Assembly (NCBI GenBank): GCA_028283855.1
Contig: JAPWJX010000001.1
Coordinates: 1 to 64,000 of the forward strand
DNA from: Verrucomicrobium sp.
Lineage (GTDB): Bacteria > Verrucomicrobiota > Verrucomicrobiia > Methylacidiphilales > GAS474
Length of the DNA stretch: 64,000 nucleotides
Direction of reading: 5' to 3'
Under the pieces are notes generated by a model. The model was not told the DNA's origin and did no database searches. It saw only the letters and a list, made by a program, of their open reading frames with translations. Position 1 is the first letter of the stretch, and every line of letters starts with the position of its first letter. Made by a program: the position numbers and the translations under genes. Shown piece by piece: positions 18,377-25,986 of the stretch.

Positions 18377-18399
18377 GTATGAAACCTGATTGACGTCAA
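18377..18399 (-). promoter_or_regulatory. possible sigma-70 promoter of the NarL-type regulator
   Basis: On the reverse strand TTGACG (18394-18399) is followed, after 16-17 bases, by a TTAAG element at about 18372-18377. The -35 lies inside a perfect palindrome TTGACGTCAA (18390-18399), and the -10 region overlaps the palindrome TACTTAAGTA (18370-18379). Either palindrome could also be an operator. Evidence is from sequence only. Confidence 0.35.
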
Positions 18400-18469
18400 A
18401 AAGCAATGCCGTGATTTCGGTTTGTCAGGGGATGGGGGAGGGGATCACAATGGACGTCCCCCCCGCGGT

Positions 18470-19255
18470 ATGGAAATCCTCGTCGTCGACGACAGCAACA
18501 TCGCCCGCCGCCTGACTAGCCAGCTCCTGCGGAGCCTGGGCCACCGCTCCGACGCGGCGGAGAGCGCGGAGGAGGCCATTTCCCTCGTCGCCAAGAAAGG
18601 GTACGACATTATTTTTCTGGACCTGCACATGCCTGGCATGGGCGGCCTGGAGGCGATGGCCGCCATCCTCAAGAAGGTCCGCAAGAACCGCCCGCCGCCC
18701 GCCGTGGTGGCGCTCACGGCGGAGAATTCCGAGGCGCAGCGCCAGGCCTGCCTGGCCGCCGGAATGGCGGGCTTCCTCACCAAGCCCTGCCGCCGGGACG
18801 AGATGTCCCGCGTGATCGAGGCGTGCCAGAAACATGAGGACGTCTCCGCCTTCCGCCCCGGCCTCCGCCCGGCGGAGGGCGGCTGGACGCATGAGCCTTT
18901 CCTGCGCGCCGGTACGGTGGAGGCGCTCAAGCGTTTGCCGGGGGAGAACGGCGGCAGTCTCCTGCCGGAGATGATCGCCGCGCTGGAGAAGGACACGCCG
19001 AAGACCGCCCGGCAGATCGGCGTCCTCCTGCGCGCCCGCAGCTGGAAGGCGGCGCGGGAGGGCCTGCACAAGCTCATCGGCAATTTTGAGGTGATCGGCT
19101 CCCCCCGGCTGGCCGCCTTCTGCCGGGCCTGTTCCGCCCATGTGAAGGACGCGGAAGGCGGCAAGCGCGGCGCCGGGCCCGCCGTGCGCCGCCTGTGGAA
19201 CGATTTTTCCAACGAGTTTGCCGCCCTGAAAGACACCTTGCGACGCGACGGCTGA
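18470..19255 (+). CDS. receiver-HPt two-component protein
   Basis: A 261-residue protein. The N-terminal receiver (residues 1-120) has ILVVDDSN, phosphoacceptor Asp in IIFLDLHMPGMGG, LTAEN and the conserved lysine in GFLTKPC. The C-terminal helical region contains REGLHKLIGNFEVIG, matching the histidine phosphotransfer pattern with the phospho-His near residue 200. There is no DNA-binding domain. Such receiver-HPt proteins pass phosphate between a hybrid kinase and a final regulator; the divergent NarL-type gene is a plausible output partner (inference). ATG 18470 starts exactly at the first receiver strand; an upstream TTG at 18422 is less likely. Confidence 0.88.
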   Translation: MEILVVDDSNIARRLTSQLLRSLGHRSDAAESAEEAISLVAKKGYDIIFLDLHMPGMGGLEAMAAILKKVRKNRPPPAVVALTAENSEAQRQACLAAGMAGFLTKPCRRDEMSRVIEACQKHEDVSAFRPGLRPAEGGWTHEPFLRAGTVEALKRLPGENGGSLLPEMIAALEKDTPKTARQIGVLLRARSWKAAREGLHKLIGNFEVIGSPRLAAFCRACSAHVKDAEGGKRGAGPAVRRLWNDFSNEFAALKDTLRRDG

Positions 19256-19275
19256 AGTTCTATTGTCCCAAACTT

Positions 19276-20337
19276 ATGTATACCGTTAAGGCTTATTCCG
19301 CGAAAAGTCCTGCATCTCCCCTGGCTCCCTACACGCTGCAGCGCCGCGATCCGCTGCCGCACGACATCCAGATGGAGGTTCTCTACTGCGGCGTCTGCCA
19401 CTCCGACCTGCACCAGGTCCGCAACGAGTGGGCCGACTGGAACCCGACGGAGTATGACTGCGTTCCCGGCCACGAGATCGTCGGCAAGGTGACGAAGGTC
19501 GGCGACAAGGTGAGCAAGTTCAAGGTGGGCGACTACGCCGCCGTCGGCTGCATGGTCGACTCCTGTAAAAGCTGCGTGAACTGCAAGGACGGCTTCGAGC
19601 AGTATTGCGCGGAAGGCGCCACCTTCACCTACAACAGCCCGGACAAGGTCTCCGGCGGCCATACCTACGGCGGCTATTCCAACGGCCTGACGGTCACCGA
19701 GTCCTTCGCTTTGCGCGTCGCGCCCAGCCTGGCGGAGAAGAACCTGGCCGCCGTCGCTCCTCTGCTTTGCGCGGGCATCACCACCTACTCCCCCCTGCGC
19801 CACTGGAAGGTGGGTCCGGGCCAGAAAGTCGGCATCATCGGCCTGGGCGGCCTGGGCCACATGGGGGTGAAATTCGCCGCCGCCTTCGGCGCGCATGTGG
19901 TCATGATCACCACCTCCCCCGGCAAGGGCGCCGACGCCGAGCGCCTGGGCGCCAAGGAGGTCCTGGTCTCCAAGGATCCGGAGCAGATGAAGAAGCACGC
20001 GGGCACCTTCGACTTCCTCCTGGACACCGTCGCCGCGGAGCACGATCTGAGCGCCTATCTCTCCCTCCTCAAGCGGGACGGGACGATGACCATGGTCGGC
20101 ATCCCGGACAAGCCGCTGCCCATCCACACGGTGACCCTGGCCTTCCCGCGCCGCCAGCTGGCGGGCTCCGTCATCGGGGGCATCCCGGAGACCCAGGAGA
20201 TGCTCGATTTCTGCGCGGAGAAGGGAATCTTCTCCGACATCGAGCTGATCCCCATCGACAAGATCAACGAAGCTTACGAGCGCCTGCTGAAGAGCGACGT
20301 GAAGTACCGCTTCGTGATCGACATGAAGACCGTCTAA
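19276..20337 (+). CDS. zinc-dependent alcohol/aldehyde dehydrogenase, YahK/CAD family
   Basis: A 353-residue medium-chain dehydrogenase. Catalytic zinc ligands are in CGVCHSDLH and PGHEIVGKV; structural zinc cysteines are in the DSCKSCVNCKDGFEQYC segment; the NADP(H) Rossmann motif is GLGGLGHMGVKFA. The overall pattern matches broad-range NADPH-dependent aldehyde reductases such as YahK. ATG 19276 is taken because it begins the conserved YTVKAYSA start, 20 bases after the preceding stop. The last 31 coding bases and the stop are duplicated about 73 bases downstream. Confidence 0.92.
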   Translation: MYTVKAYSAKSPASPLAPYTLQRRDPLPHDIQMEVLYCGVCHSDLHQVRNEWADWNPTEYDCVPGHEIVGKVTKVGDKVSKFKVGDYAAVGCMVDSCKSCVNCKDGFEQYCAEGATFTYNSPDKVSGGHTYGGYSNGLTVTESFALRVAPSLAEKNLAAVAPLLCAGITTYSPLRHWKVGPGQKVGIIGLGGLGHMGVKFAAAFGAHVVMITTSPGKGADAERLGAKEVLVSKDPEQMKKHAGTFDFLLDTVAAEHDLSAYLSLLKRDGTMTMVGIPDKPLPIHTVTLAFPRRQLAGSVIGGIPETQEMLDFCAEKGIFSDIELIPIDKINEAYERLLKSDVKYRFVIDMKTV

Positions 20338-20340
20338 AGA
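20307..20340 (+). repeat. 34-base direct repeat, copy 1 (end of the dehydrogenase gene)
   Basis: This covers the last codons and the stop of the dehydrogenase gene. It is repeated at 20380-20413 with one difference (C to G in the Val codon before the stop). The copies flank a 39-base palindromic core. Confidence 0.85.
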
Positions 20341-20379
20341 AGCGGGGGTCCAAGGGGCTTGCCCCTTGCGTCTGTCCCG
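20341..20379. repeat. REP-like palindromic core with GC-rich hairpin
   Basis: It contains a perfect stem CAAGGGGC (20351-20358) / GCCCCTTG (20361-20368) with a two-base loop. Outer complementary bases also pair: AAGCGG at 20340-20345 with CCGCTT at 20380-20385. There is no T-run, so a classical intrinsic terminator is doubtful, although it may still slow transcription. The GGGGTCCAAGGGGC type of sequence looks like a bacterial intergenic REP element. Confidence 0.6.
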
Positions 20380-20413
20380 CCGCTTCGTGATCGACATGAA
20401 GACGGTCTAAAGA
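20380..20413 (+). repeat. 34-base direct repeat, copy 2
   Basis: A second, non-coding copy of the end of the dehydrogenase gene, including a stop codon, 33 of 34 bases identical to 20307-20340. With the palindromic core between the copies, it looks like an insertion with a long duplication or a slipped tandem duplication. Confidence 0.85.
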
Positions 20414-20447
20414 CCGTTGCTCAGGCCTAGATTCGGGTTTGCACCCA

Positions 20448-20477
20448 TGCGGGCCCCCGCTACAAAGGGGGCCTGCA
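20448..20477 (+). promoter_or_regulatory. hairpin enclosing the plsY ribosome binding site and start
   Basis: TGCGGGCCCCC (20448-20458) pairs with GGGGGCCTGCA (20467-20477) through ten Watson-Crick pairs and one G-U pair, leaving an 8-base loop GCTACAAA. The right arm contains the only Shine-Dalgarno-like sequence (AAGGGGG) and ends on the A of the plsY ATG. Such a stem should limit ribosome access unless opened. An alternative in-frame ATG at 20447 would place the hairpin inside the coding region but has no ribosome binding site. Confidence 0.5.
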
Positions 20478-21118
20478 TGACCCCGGATTCGGCCACGTCC
20501 TCCCTCAATGGCGCGATCGCCATCTCCTTCCTCTCCGGTTCCGTCCCGTACGGCTACCTGATCGGGAAGCTCAAGCGCGTCGACCTCCGCCAGCACGGCA
20601 GCAAGAACATCGGCGCCACCAACGTCTGGCGCGTCCTGGGGTGGAAGTGGGGGCTGCTCGCCTTCACCCTCGATTTCCTGAAGGGATTCGTCCCCGTCGC
20701 CCTCCTGCGCCACTCCCTCGGCACGATGGCCTCCGCTCCCGGGGGGCAGTGGATCCTCGTCCTGGCCGCCCTGGCCGCCGTGCTGGGGCACGTCTTCACC
20801 CCCTGGCTCAACTTCCGGGGCGGAAAGGGCGTGGCCACCTCCGCGGGCGTCCTGGCCGCCATGCTGCCGGCGGCCTTCAACGTCGTCCTCGGCACCTGGG
20901 TCCTTTTCTTCGCCGCCACGCGGATCGTCTCCCTCTCCTCCATCATGGCGGCAGTCATCCTGCCGGTGGCCACCCACTTCCTCTATCCCGGACAGAAGCT
21001 CTTCCTTATCTTCTCCCTGGCGGCGGCCCTGCTCACCGTCGTGCGCCATAGCGCCAATATCCGGCGCCTCCTCCGCGGGGAGGAAAAGCCGATCGTCCCC
21101 AAGAAAAAGAAGCCGTGA
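20477..21118 (+). CDS. plsY: glycerol-3-phosphate acyltransferase PlsY
   Basis: A 213-residue inner-membrane protein with about five to six hydrophobic segments. PlsY signatures are present: SGSVPYGYLIGK, GSKNIGATNVWRVLG and FRGGKGVATSAGV. It transfers the acyl group from acyl-phosphate to glycerol-3-phosphate, the first step of phospholipid synthesis; the acyl-phosphate maker PlsX is not in the window. The start at 20477 is chosen for length and a purine-rich site just upstream; in-frame alternatives are ATG 20447 and TTG 20417. Its stop overlaps the GTG start of gpsA, so glycerol-3-phosphate synthesis and use are coupled in one operon. Confidence 0.95.
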   Translation: MTPDSATSSLNGAIAISFLSGSVPYGYLIGKLKRVDLRQHGSKNIGATNVWRVLGWKWGLLAFTLDFLKGFVPVALLRHSLGTMASAPGGQWILVLAALAAVLGHVFTPWLNFRGGKGVATSAGVLAAMLPAAFNVVLGTWVLFFAATRIVSLSSIMAAVILPVATHFLYPGQKLFLIFSLAAALLTVVRHSANIRRLLRGEEKPIVPKKKKP

Positions 21119-21996
21119 AGGTCGGCATCCTTGGCGCGGGAGCCTGGGGGCGGGCGATCGGCTCCCTCCTGGAGCGCAATGGCCACGCCGTCTCCTACCG
21201 CCACCACTTCGACCGCGACTGGCCGGAGGGGATCGAGTCCCTCGCCCTGGCTCTCCCCGTCTCCCACTTGCGGGAAACCCTCTCCCGCTTCCCCGCCCCC
21301 GGCGTCCCCGTCCTTTCCTTGAGCAAGGGGATGGAGACGGGGTCCGGCCTGCGCGTCAGCCGGATCGTCGCGGAGGCGTGGAAAGAGGAGCGCGTCGCCG
21401 CCCTGTCCGGGCCCAACTTTGCCGGGGAGATCGTCCGGGGGCTGCCCGCCGCCGCCGTCGTGGCCGCGGAGGACGAGGCCCTGGCAGGCCACTTCCAGAG
21501 CCTTCTCCACCAAAAGAGCTTCCGCCTCTACCGCTCCGGGGACCTGGCGGGCGTCGAGCTGGGGGGCTCCCTCAAAAACGTCTACGCCATCGCCGCCGGC
21601 GTCTGCCGGGGGCTCGACCTGGGGGAAAACGCCTTCGCCGCTTTGGTCACCCGCGCCCTGGCGGAGATGACCCGGTTGGGCCTGCGCCTGGGCGGCCGGG
21701 CGGAAACCTTCGCGGGCCTGAGCGGAGCGGGGGATCTCCTGTTGACCTGCGGCAGCGCGCAAAGCCGCAATTTCCGGGTAGGGCAGGGGATCGCCCAGGG
21801 GCGCTCCCTGGAGGCCATCGTGGCGGAAACCGGCCTGGCGGAGGGAGTCTCCACCACCCGGTCCGTCGCGGGGAATCCCGCCATCCCGGCCGAGGCCCGG
21901 CCGATCGCCTCCGGCGTCGCCGCGCTCCTCTTTGACGGGGCCTCCCCGCGGCAGGTCGTGGAAGGGCTCCTGGAACGGGCCGTCCACGCCGAATAG
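21115..21996 (+). CDS. gpsA: glycerol-3-phosphate dehydrogenase GpsA, compact form
   Basis: A 293-residue protein with GTG start overlapping the plsY stop by 4 bases. Conserved sites: NAD(P)-binding GILGAGAWGRAIG, substrate/catalytic lysine in ELGGSLKNVYAIAAG, SGPNFAGEI, AGLSGAGDLLLTC and EGVSTTRS. It reduces dihydroxyacetone phosphate to sn-glycerol-3-phosphate for lipid synthesis. The family is usually 325-340 residues; here the N-terminal lobe is about 30 residues shorter between the first Rossmann strand and ALALPVSHL, though catalytic residues remain. The adjacent PlsY consumes its product. Confidence 0.93.
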   Translation: MKVGILGAGAWGRAIGSLLERNGHAVSYRHHFDRDWPEGIESLALALPVSHLRETLSRFPAPGVPVLSLSKGMETGSGLRVSRIVAEAWKEERVAALSGPNFAGEIVRGLPAAAVVAAEDEALAGHFQSLLHQKSFRLYRSGDLAGVELGGSLKNVYAIAAGVCRGLDLGENAFAALVTRALAEMTRLGLRLGGRAETFAGLSGAGDLLLTCGSAQSRNFRVGQGIAQGRSLEAIVAETGLAEGVSTTRSVAGNPAIPAEARPIASGVAALLFDGASPRQVVEGLLERAVHAE

Positions 21997-22033
21997 AACT
22001 TCCCAAGTTTTTCAAAGCCGGTAGCGTTGCGGG

Positions 22034-23104
22034 GTGAAGCCCAAGTCTCTTGAGTTCCTCGGCCGCCTCCTGAACACCCCCAGCCCCTCCAGCGGCGAGG
22101 CCGCCGGGCAGCGCGTCTGGCTCGACTACGTTACCCCCTACGCCGACGAGGTGGGAACCGACGCCTACGGCAACGCCTGGGCCATCCTCAACCCGAAGGG
22201 GACGCCCCGCATCATGGTCGGCGGCCACGCGGACGAGATCGCCTTCCAGATCCAATATATCTCTGAGGAGGGCTTCCTCTACTTCGCCCCCGTCGGCGGG
22301 CCGGACCCGGCCCTGGCCCGGGGCCAGCGCGTCGAGATCCATCACGAGGGCAAGCGCGTCCTGGGCGTCATCGGCTCCCTGGCCATCCACATGCAGGACC
22401 GGAGCAAGAAGGCCGAGGCGCCGGAATGGCACGACCTTTTCATCGACATCGGCGCCGCCGACAAGAAAGACGCCGAAAAGCGCGTCTCCGTGGGCGACCT
22501 GATCACCTACACCGTCGGCTTCGAGCAGCTCAACGGGGAGGTCTACGTCGCCCGCGGCTGCGACAACCGCGTGGGCACCTTCGTCGCGGCGGAGACGCTG
22601 CGCCTCTGCGCGGAGCGGAAGGGGAAGCTGGACGCCTGCCTGATCGCCGTCTCCACCGTGCAGGAGGAAAACGGCCTCTACGGCGCCAGCATGGTCGGCT
22701 ACTCGATCAACCCGGACGCCGCCCTGGTCGTCGACGTCTGCCAGGCCACCGACATCCCCATCACCAGCAAGAAACGCTTCGGCGACATCCGCCTGGGCAA
22801 GGGCCCGGCCCTCAACCGCGGCAGCGTCAACCATCCCGTGCTGGTCGACCGCCTGGCCCAGGTGGCCAAGAAGCGGAAGCTCAAGCACCAGTGGGGCATC
22901 GACAGCCGCTGGTCCGGCACCGACGCCGACGCCATCTTCAAGCAGCGCGGCGGCATCCCCGTGGCCGCCCTGGGCATCCCCAACCGCTACATGCACAGCC
23001 CCATCGAGGCGATCCACCTGGGCGATCTGGAGACCCTGGCCGAATTGTTGCACCAATTCGTGGCCGATGTATCCTCGAAGGACCGCTTCAAAGTCAAAAT
23101 CTAG
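22034..23104 (+). CDS. M42 family aminopeptidase (PepA/FrvX type)
   Basis: A 356-residue protein from GTG 22034. The dinuclear-metal residues of the M42 glutamyl aminopeptidase/tetrahedral aminopeptidase family are visible: His-x-Asp in GGHADEIAFQI, Asp in GCDNRVGTF, the Glu-Glu pair in VQEENGLYGA, Asp in LVVDVCQATD and His in YMHSPIEAI. It is likely a cytoplasmic peptide-trimming enzyme forming large tetrahedral complexes. It follows gpsA by 37 bases; the glyoxalase gene starts 3 bases after its stop, so the downstream genes probably belong to the same transcript. Specificity is unknown. Confidence 0.92.
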   Translation: MKPKSLEFLGRLLNTPSPSSGEAAGQRVWLDYVTPYADEVGTDAYGNAWAILNPKGTPRIMVGGHADEIAFQIQYISEEGFLYFAPVGGPDPALARGQRVEIHHEGKRVLGVIGSLAIHMQDRSKKAEAPEWHDLFIDIGAADKKDAEKRVSVGDLITYTVGFEQLNGEVYVARGCDNRVGTFVAAETLRLCAERKGKLDACLIAVSTVQEENGLYGASMVGYSINPDAALVVDVCQATDIPITSKKRFGDIRLGKGPALNRGSVNHPVLVDRLAQVAKKRKLKHQWGIDSRWSGTDADAIFKQRGGIPVAALGIPNRYMHSPIEAIHLGDLETLAELLHQFVADVSSKDRFKVKI

Positions 23105-23107
23105 CCC

Positions 23108-23494
23108 ATGATAAAGCGCCTCCTCCACACCCGCTACCGGGTCGACGACCTGGAAAAGACCGTCTCCTTCTACCGGGACGTCCTGGGCCTCGAAGTGGTG
23201 AAGACCCACACCTCCCCGCGCGGCTCCTCCCTGGTCTTCCTGAAGACTCCCGGCAGCGAGGAACTGATCGAGATCAGCCATTTCCCGAAGAGCGGCCCCG
23301 TCCGCGTCGACCCCGACCTGACCCACCTGGCCTTCGAGGTCGACGACCTCGACGCCTTCGCCGCCGAGGCGGCCAAGAAGGGCTACCCCCTGAGCGACGG
23401 CCCCACGGAAAGCGGCTCGGGCGAGTCCCGCTTCGCCTTCATCGACGCCCCGGAGGGGTACGAGATCGAGCTGATCGAGTACAAGAAAAAGTAA
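23108..23494 (+). CDS. glyoxalase I / VOC superfamily protein
   Basis: A 128-residue vicinal-oxygen-chelate protein with two beta-alpha-beta-beta-beta modules. LHTRYRVDDLEKTVSFYRDV and LGLEVVKTH open the first; DLTHLAFEVDDLDAF opens the second. Metal-ligand positions typical of lactoylglutathione lyase are present: His 7, Glu near residue 56, His in THLAFEV and Glu in YEIELIEY. This supports glyoxalase I-like detoxification of methylglyoxal, though other VOC activities are possible. It lies between the M42 gene and rpe with almost no spacing. Confidence 0.87.
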   Translation: MIKRLLHTRYRVDDLEKTVSFYRDVLGLEVVKTHTSPRGSSLVFLKTPGSEELIEISHFPKSGPVRVDPDLTHLAFEVDDLDAFAAEAAKKGYPLSDGPTESGSGESRFAFIDAPEGYEIELIEYKKK

Positions 23495-24172
23495 GTGAGG
23501 CCGCTGATCCTGGAACCTTCCGTCCTGGCGGCGGACTACGGCAACATCGAGCGCGACATCCGCGCCGTCGAGGCGGCCGGGGCCGACGCCATCCACGTCG
23601 ACATCATGGACGGCCACTTCGTGCCGAACATGAGCTTCGGCCCGGACTTCGTGGCCACCCTGCGCCGGATCACCCGCCTGCCGCTGGACGTCCACCTCAT
23701 GATCCAGCAGCCGGACCGCTACGCCCGCGCCTTCATCGAGGCGGGCGCCGACACCCTCACCGTCCACCTGGAAGCCTACCACGACGTCTCCCGCACCCTG
23801 GAGATCATCCGGAACATGGGCTGCCGCGCCGGGCTGGCCGTCAACCCGCTGACCCTGATCGAGAAGGCGGAGAAATACTTCAAGTGGGTCGACATGGTCC
23901 TCTGCATGACCGTCAATCCCGGCTTCGGCGGCCAGGCCTTCATCGTCGAGGTGATGGAGAAGGTCCGCCAGGCGCGCGCCTTCCGCCAGCAGCACAATTT
24001 GAACTTCGACATCGAGGTCGACGGAGGCCTCAATTCCGAGACCATCGGGCCCTCCGTCGTCGCCGGAGCCAACGTCATCGTGGCGGGCAGCTCCATCTTC
24101 GGCCAAAAGGACGTGAAGGCGGCCGTCGAAAACCTCCGCCGCCGCGCCACGGAGGCCAACGCAGCAGGTTAG
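23495..24172 (+). CDS. rpe: ribulose-phosphate 3-epimerase
   Basis: A 225-residue TIM-barrel enzyme. The GTG start directly follows the glyoxalase stop (TAAGTG). Conserved: PSVLAADYGNIERDI, HVDIMDGHFVPN (catalytic Asp and metal His), DVHLMIQ, MTVNPGFGGQAF and the second catalytic Asp in IEVDGGL. It interconverts ribulose-5-phosphate and xylulose-5-phosphate in the pentose phosphate pathway. Length is normal. It lies in a tight co-directional cluster with lepA 8 bases downstream. Confidence 0.96.
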   Translation: MRPLILEPSVLAADYGNIERDIRAVEAAGADAIHVDIMDGHFVPNMSFGPDFVATLRRITRLPLDVHLMIQQPDRYARAFIEAGADTLTVHLEAYHDVSRTLEIIRNMGCRAGLAVNPLTLIEKAEKYFKWVDMVLCMTVNPGFGGQAFIVEVMEKVRQARAFRQQHNLNFDIEVDGGLNSETIGPSVVAGANVIVAGSSIFGQKDVKAAVENLRRRATEANAAG

Positions 24173-24180
24173 CTTAGACC

Positions 24181-25986
24181 ATGGACAGAGAACTCATCCG
24201 CAATTTTTGCATCATCGCCCACATCGACCACGGGAAGACGACCCTCTCCGACCGGCTGCTGCAGGCCACCGACACCATCTCCGAGCGGGAGATGCAGAAC
24301 CAGCTCCTGGACTCCATGGACCTGGAGCGGGAGCGGGGCATCACCATCAAGGCCCACCCCGTCACCATGAGCTACAAGGCCAAGGACGGGAAAACCTACC
24401 GCCTCAACCTCATCGACACCCCCGGCCACGTCGATTTTTCCTACGAGGTTTCCCGCAGCCTCTCCGCGTGCGACGGCGCGCTCCTGGTCATTGACGCCGC
24501 CCAGGGCGTCGAGGCGCAGACGGTGGCCAACGTCCACCTGGCCACCAAGCAGAACCTGACCCTCATCCCCGTCATCAACAAGATCGACCTGCCCAGCGCC
24601 GACGTCCCCTCCGTCCAGCGGCAGGTGGAGGACCTCCTGGCCATCCCGGCGGAAGAGTCGATCCCCTGCAGCGCCAAGGCGGGCCTGGGCATCACCGACA
24701 TCCTGGAGGCGGTCGTCGCCCGCATCCCGCCCCCGACTCCCCAGCCGGACGAGACCCTGCGCGCCCTCGTGTTCGACTCCCTCTTCGACACCTACCGCGG
24801 CGTCGTCACCTACGTCCGCGTCTTCTCCGGGGAGCTGAAGGCGGGCACGCAGATCTACCTCATGGCCACCAACAAGACCTACGAGGTCAAGGAGGTCGGC
24901 ATCTTCACGCCCAAGATGACCCGCGTGGAGAAGCTTTTGCCCGGCTACACCGGCTACCTGATCGCCAACATCAAGAGCCCCACGGAGGTGAAGATCGGCG
25001 ACACCATCACCACCGCCATCGCCCCGGCGAAGGAGCCGCTCCCCGGCTTCAAGCAGATCACGCCGATGGTCTTCAGCGGCATCTACCCGATCAACACCGC
25101 CGACTACGAGCAGCTGAAAGTCGCCCTGGCCAAGCTCCAGATCAACGACGCCGCCCTTCTCTACACGGCGGAGAGCAGCGTGGCGCTGGGCTCCGGCTTC
25201 CGCTGCGGCTTCCTGGGCCTGCTGCACATGGAGATCGTCCAGGAGCGCCTGCGCCGGGAATACGGGATGGACATCATCGCCACCTATCCCAGCGTCATCT
25301 ACCAGATCCGCCTGACCAACGGGGAGGAGATCGAGGTCGACAACCCCATCAAGATGCCCGACCCCTCCGTGATCGACGAGATCCGGGAGCCCATGGTGAA
25401 GGCCTTCATCATGATCCCCAACGAGAACATCGGGGACATCCTTCAGCTGATCATGGAAAAACGGGGGCAGTGCGAGCACACCGAGTCGGTCGACAGCAAG
25501 CGCGTCATGCTCCGCTGCGACCTGCCGCTCTCGGAAATCCTCGTCGACTTCAACGACCGCATCAAGTCGATCACCCGCGGCTACGGCTCCATGGACTACG
25601 AGGCCTCCCCCTACCGCGCGGGGGACCTGGTGAAGCTGGACATGCTGGTCAACGGCGAGCCGGTCGACGCCTTCTCCTCCATCGTGGACCGGGAAAAGGC
25701 TCCCGGCCGCGGCCGTCAGATCGCCGGGCGGCTGAAGGAGGTCATCCCGCCGCACCTCTTCCGCATCGCCATCCAGGCCGCCATCGGCGGAAAGATCGTC
25801 GCGCGCGAGGACGTCGGCTCCCTGGGCAAGAACGTCACGGCGAAGTGCTACGGCGGCGACATCACCCGCAAGCGCAAGCTTTTGGAAAAGCAGAAGGAAG
25901 GCAAGAAGCGGATGAAATCCTTCGGCAAGGTCGACATCCCGCAGGAGGCCTTCATCGCCGTCCTCAAGACCGACGTGGAGTCGTGA
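24181..25986 (+). CDS. lepA: elongation factor 4 (LepA) GTPase
   Basis: A 601-residue protein, typical LepA length. G1 P-loop AHIDHGKTTLSDRLL, G2 GITIKAHPVTM, G3 DTPGHVDF, G4 NKIDLP and G5 CSAKAG are all visible in the first 170 residues. The unique C-terminal domain has the conserved AKCYGGDITRKRKLL and the ending KVDIPQEAFIAVL. It binds the ribosome and promotes back-translocation/recovery of stalled complexes. Its stop overlaps the lepB start (TGATG), the same pairing as in E. coli, giving tight translational coupling. Confidence 0.98.
   Translation: MDRELIRNFCIIAHIDHGKTTLSDRLLQATDTISEREMQNQLLDSMDLERERGITIKAHPVTMSYKAKDGKTYRLNLIDTPGHVDFSYEVSRSLSACDGALLVIDAAQGVEAQTVANVHLATKQNLTLIPVINKIDLPSADVPSVQRQVEDLLAIPAEESIPCSAKAGLGITDILEAVVARIPPPTPQPDETLRALVFDSLFDTYRGVVTYVRVFSGELKAGTQIYLMATNKTYEVKEVGIFTPKMTRVEKLLPGYTGYLIANIKSPTEVKIGDTITTAIAPAKEPLPGFKQITPMVFSGIYPINTADYEQLKVALAKLQINDAALLYTAESSVALGSGFRCGFLGLLHMEIVQERLRREYGMDIIATYPSVIYQIRLTNGEEIEVDNPIKMPDPSVIDEIREPMVKAFIMIPNENIGDILQLIMEKRGQCEHTESVDSKRVMLRCDLPLSEILVDFNDRIKSITRGYGSMDYEASPYRAGDLVKLDMLVNGEPVDAFSSIVDREKAPGRGRQIAGRLKEVIPPHLFRIAIQAAIGGKIVAREDVGSLGKNVTAKCYGGDITRKRKLLEKQKEGKKRMKSFGKVDIPQEAFIAVLKTDVES

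Noticed and set aside
20351-20368. Intrinsic terminator of the yahK-like gene
   Set aside because: The stem is strong, but no run of T follows, so it is described as a REP-like palindrome instead.
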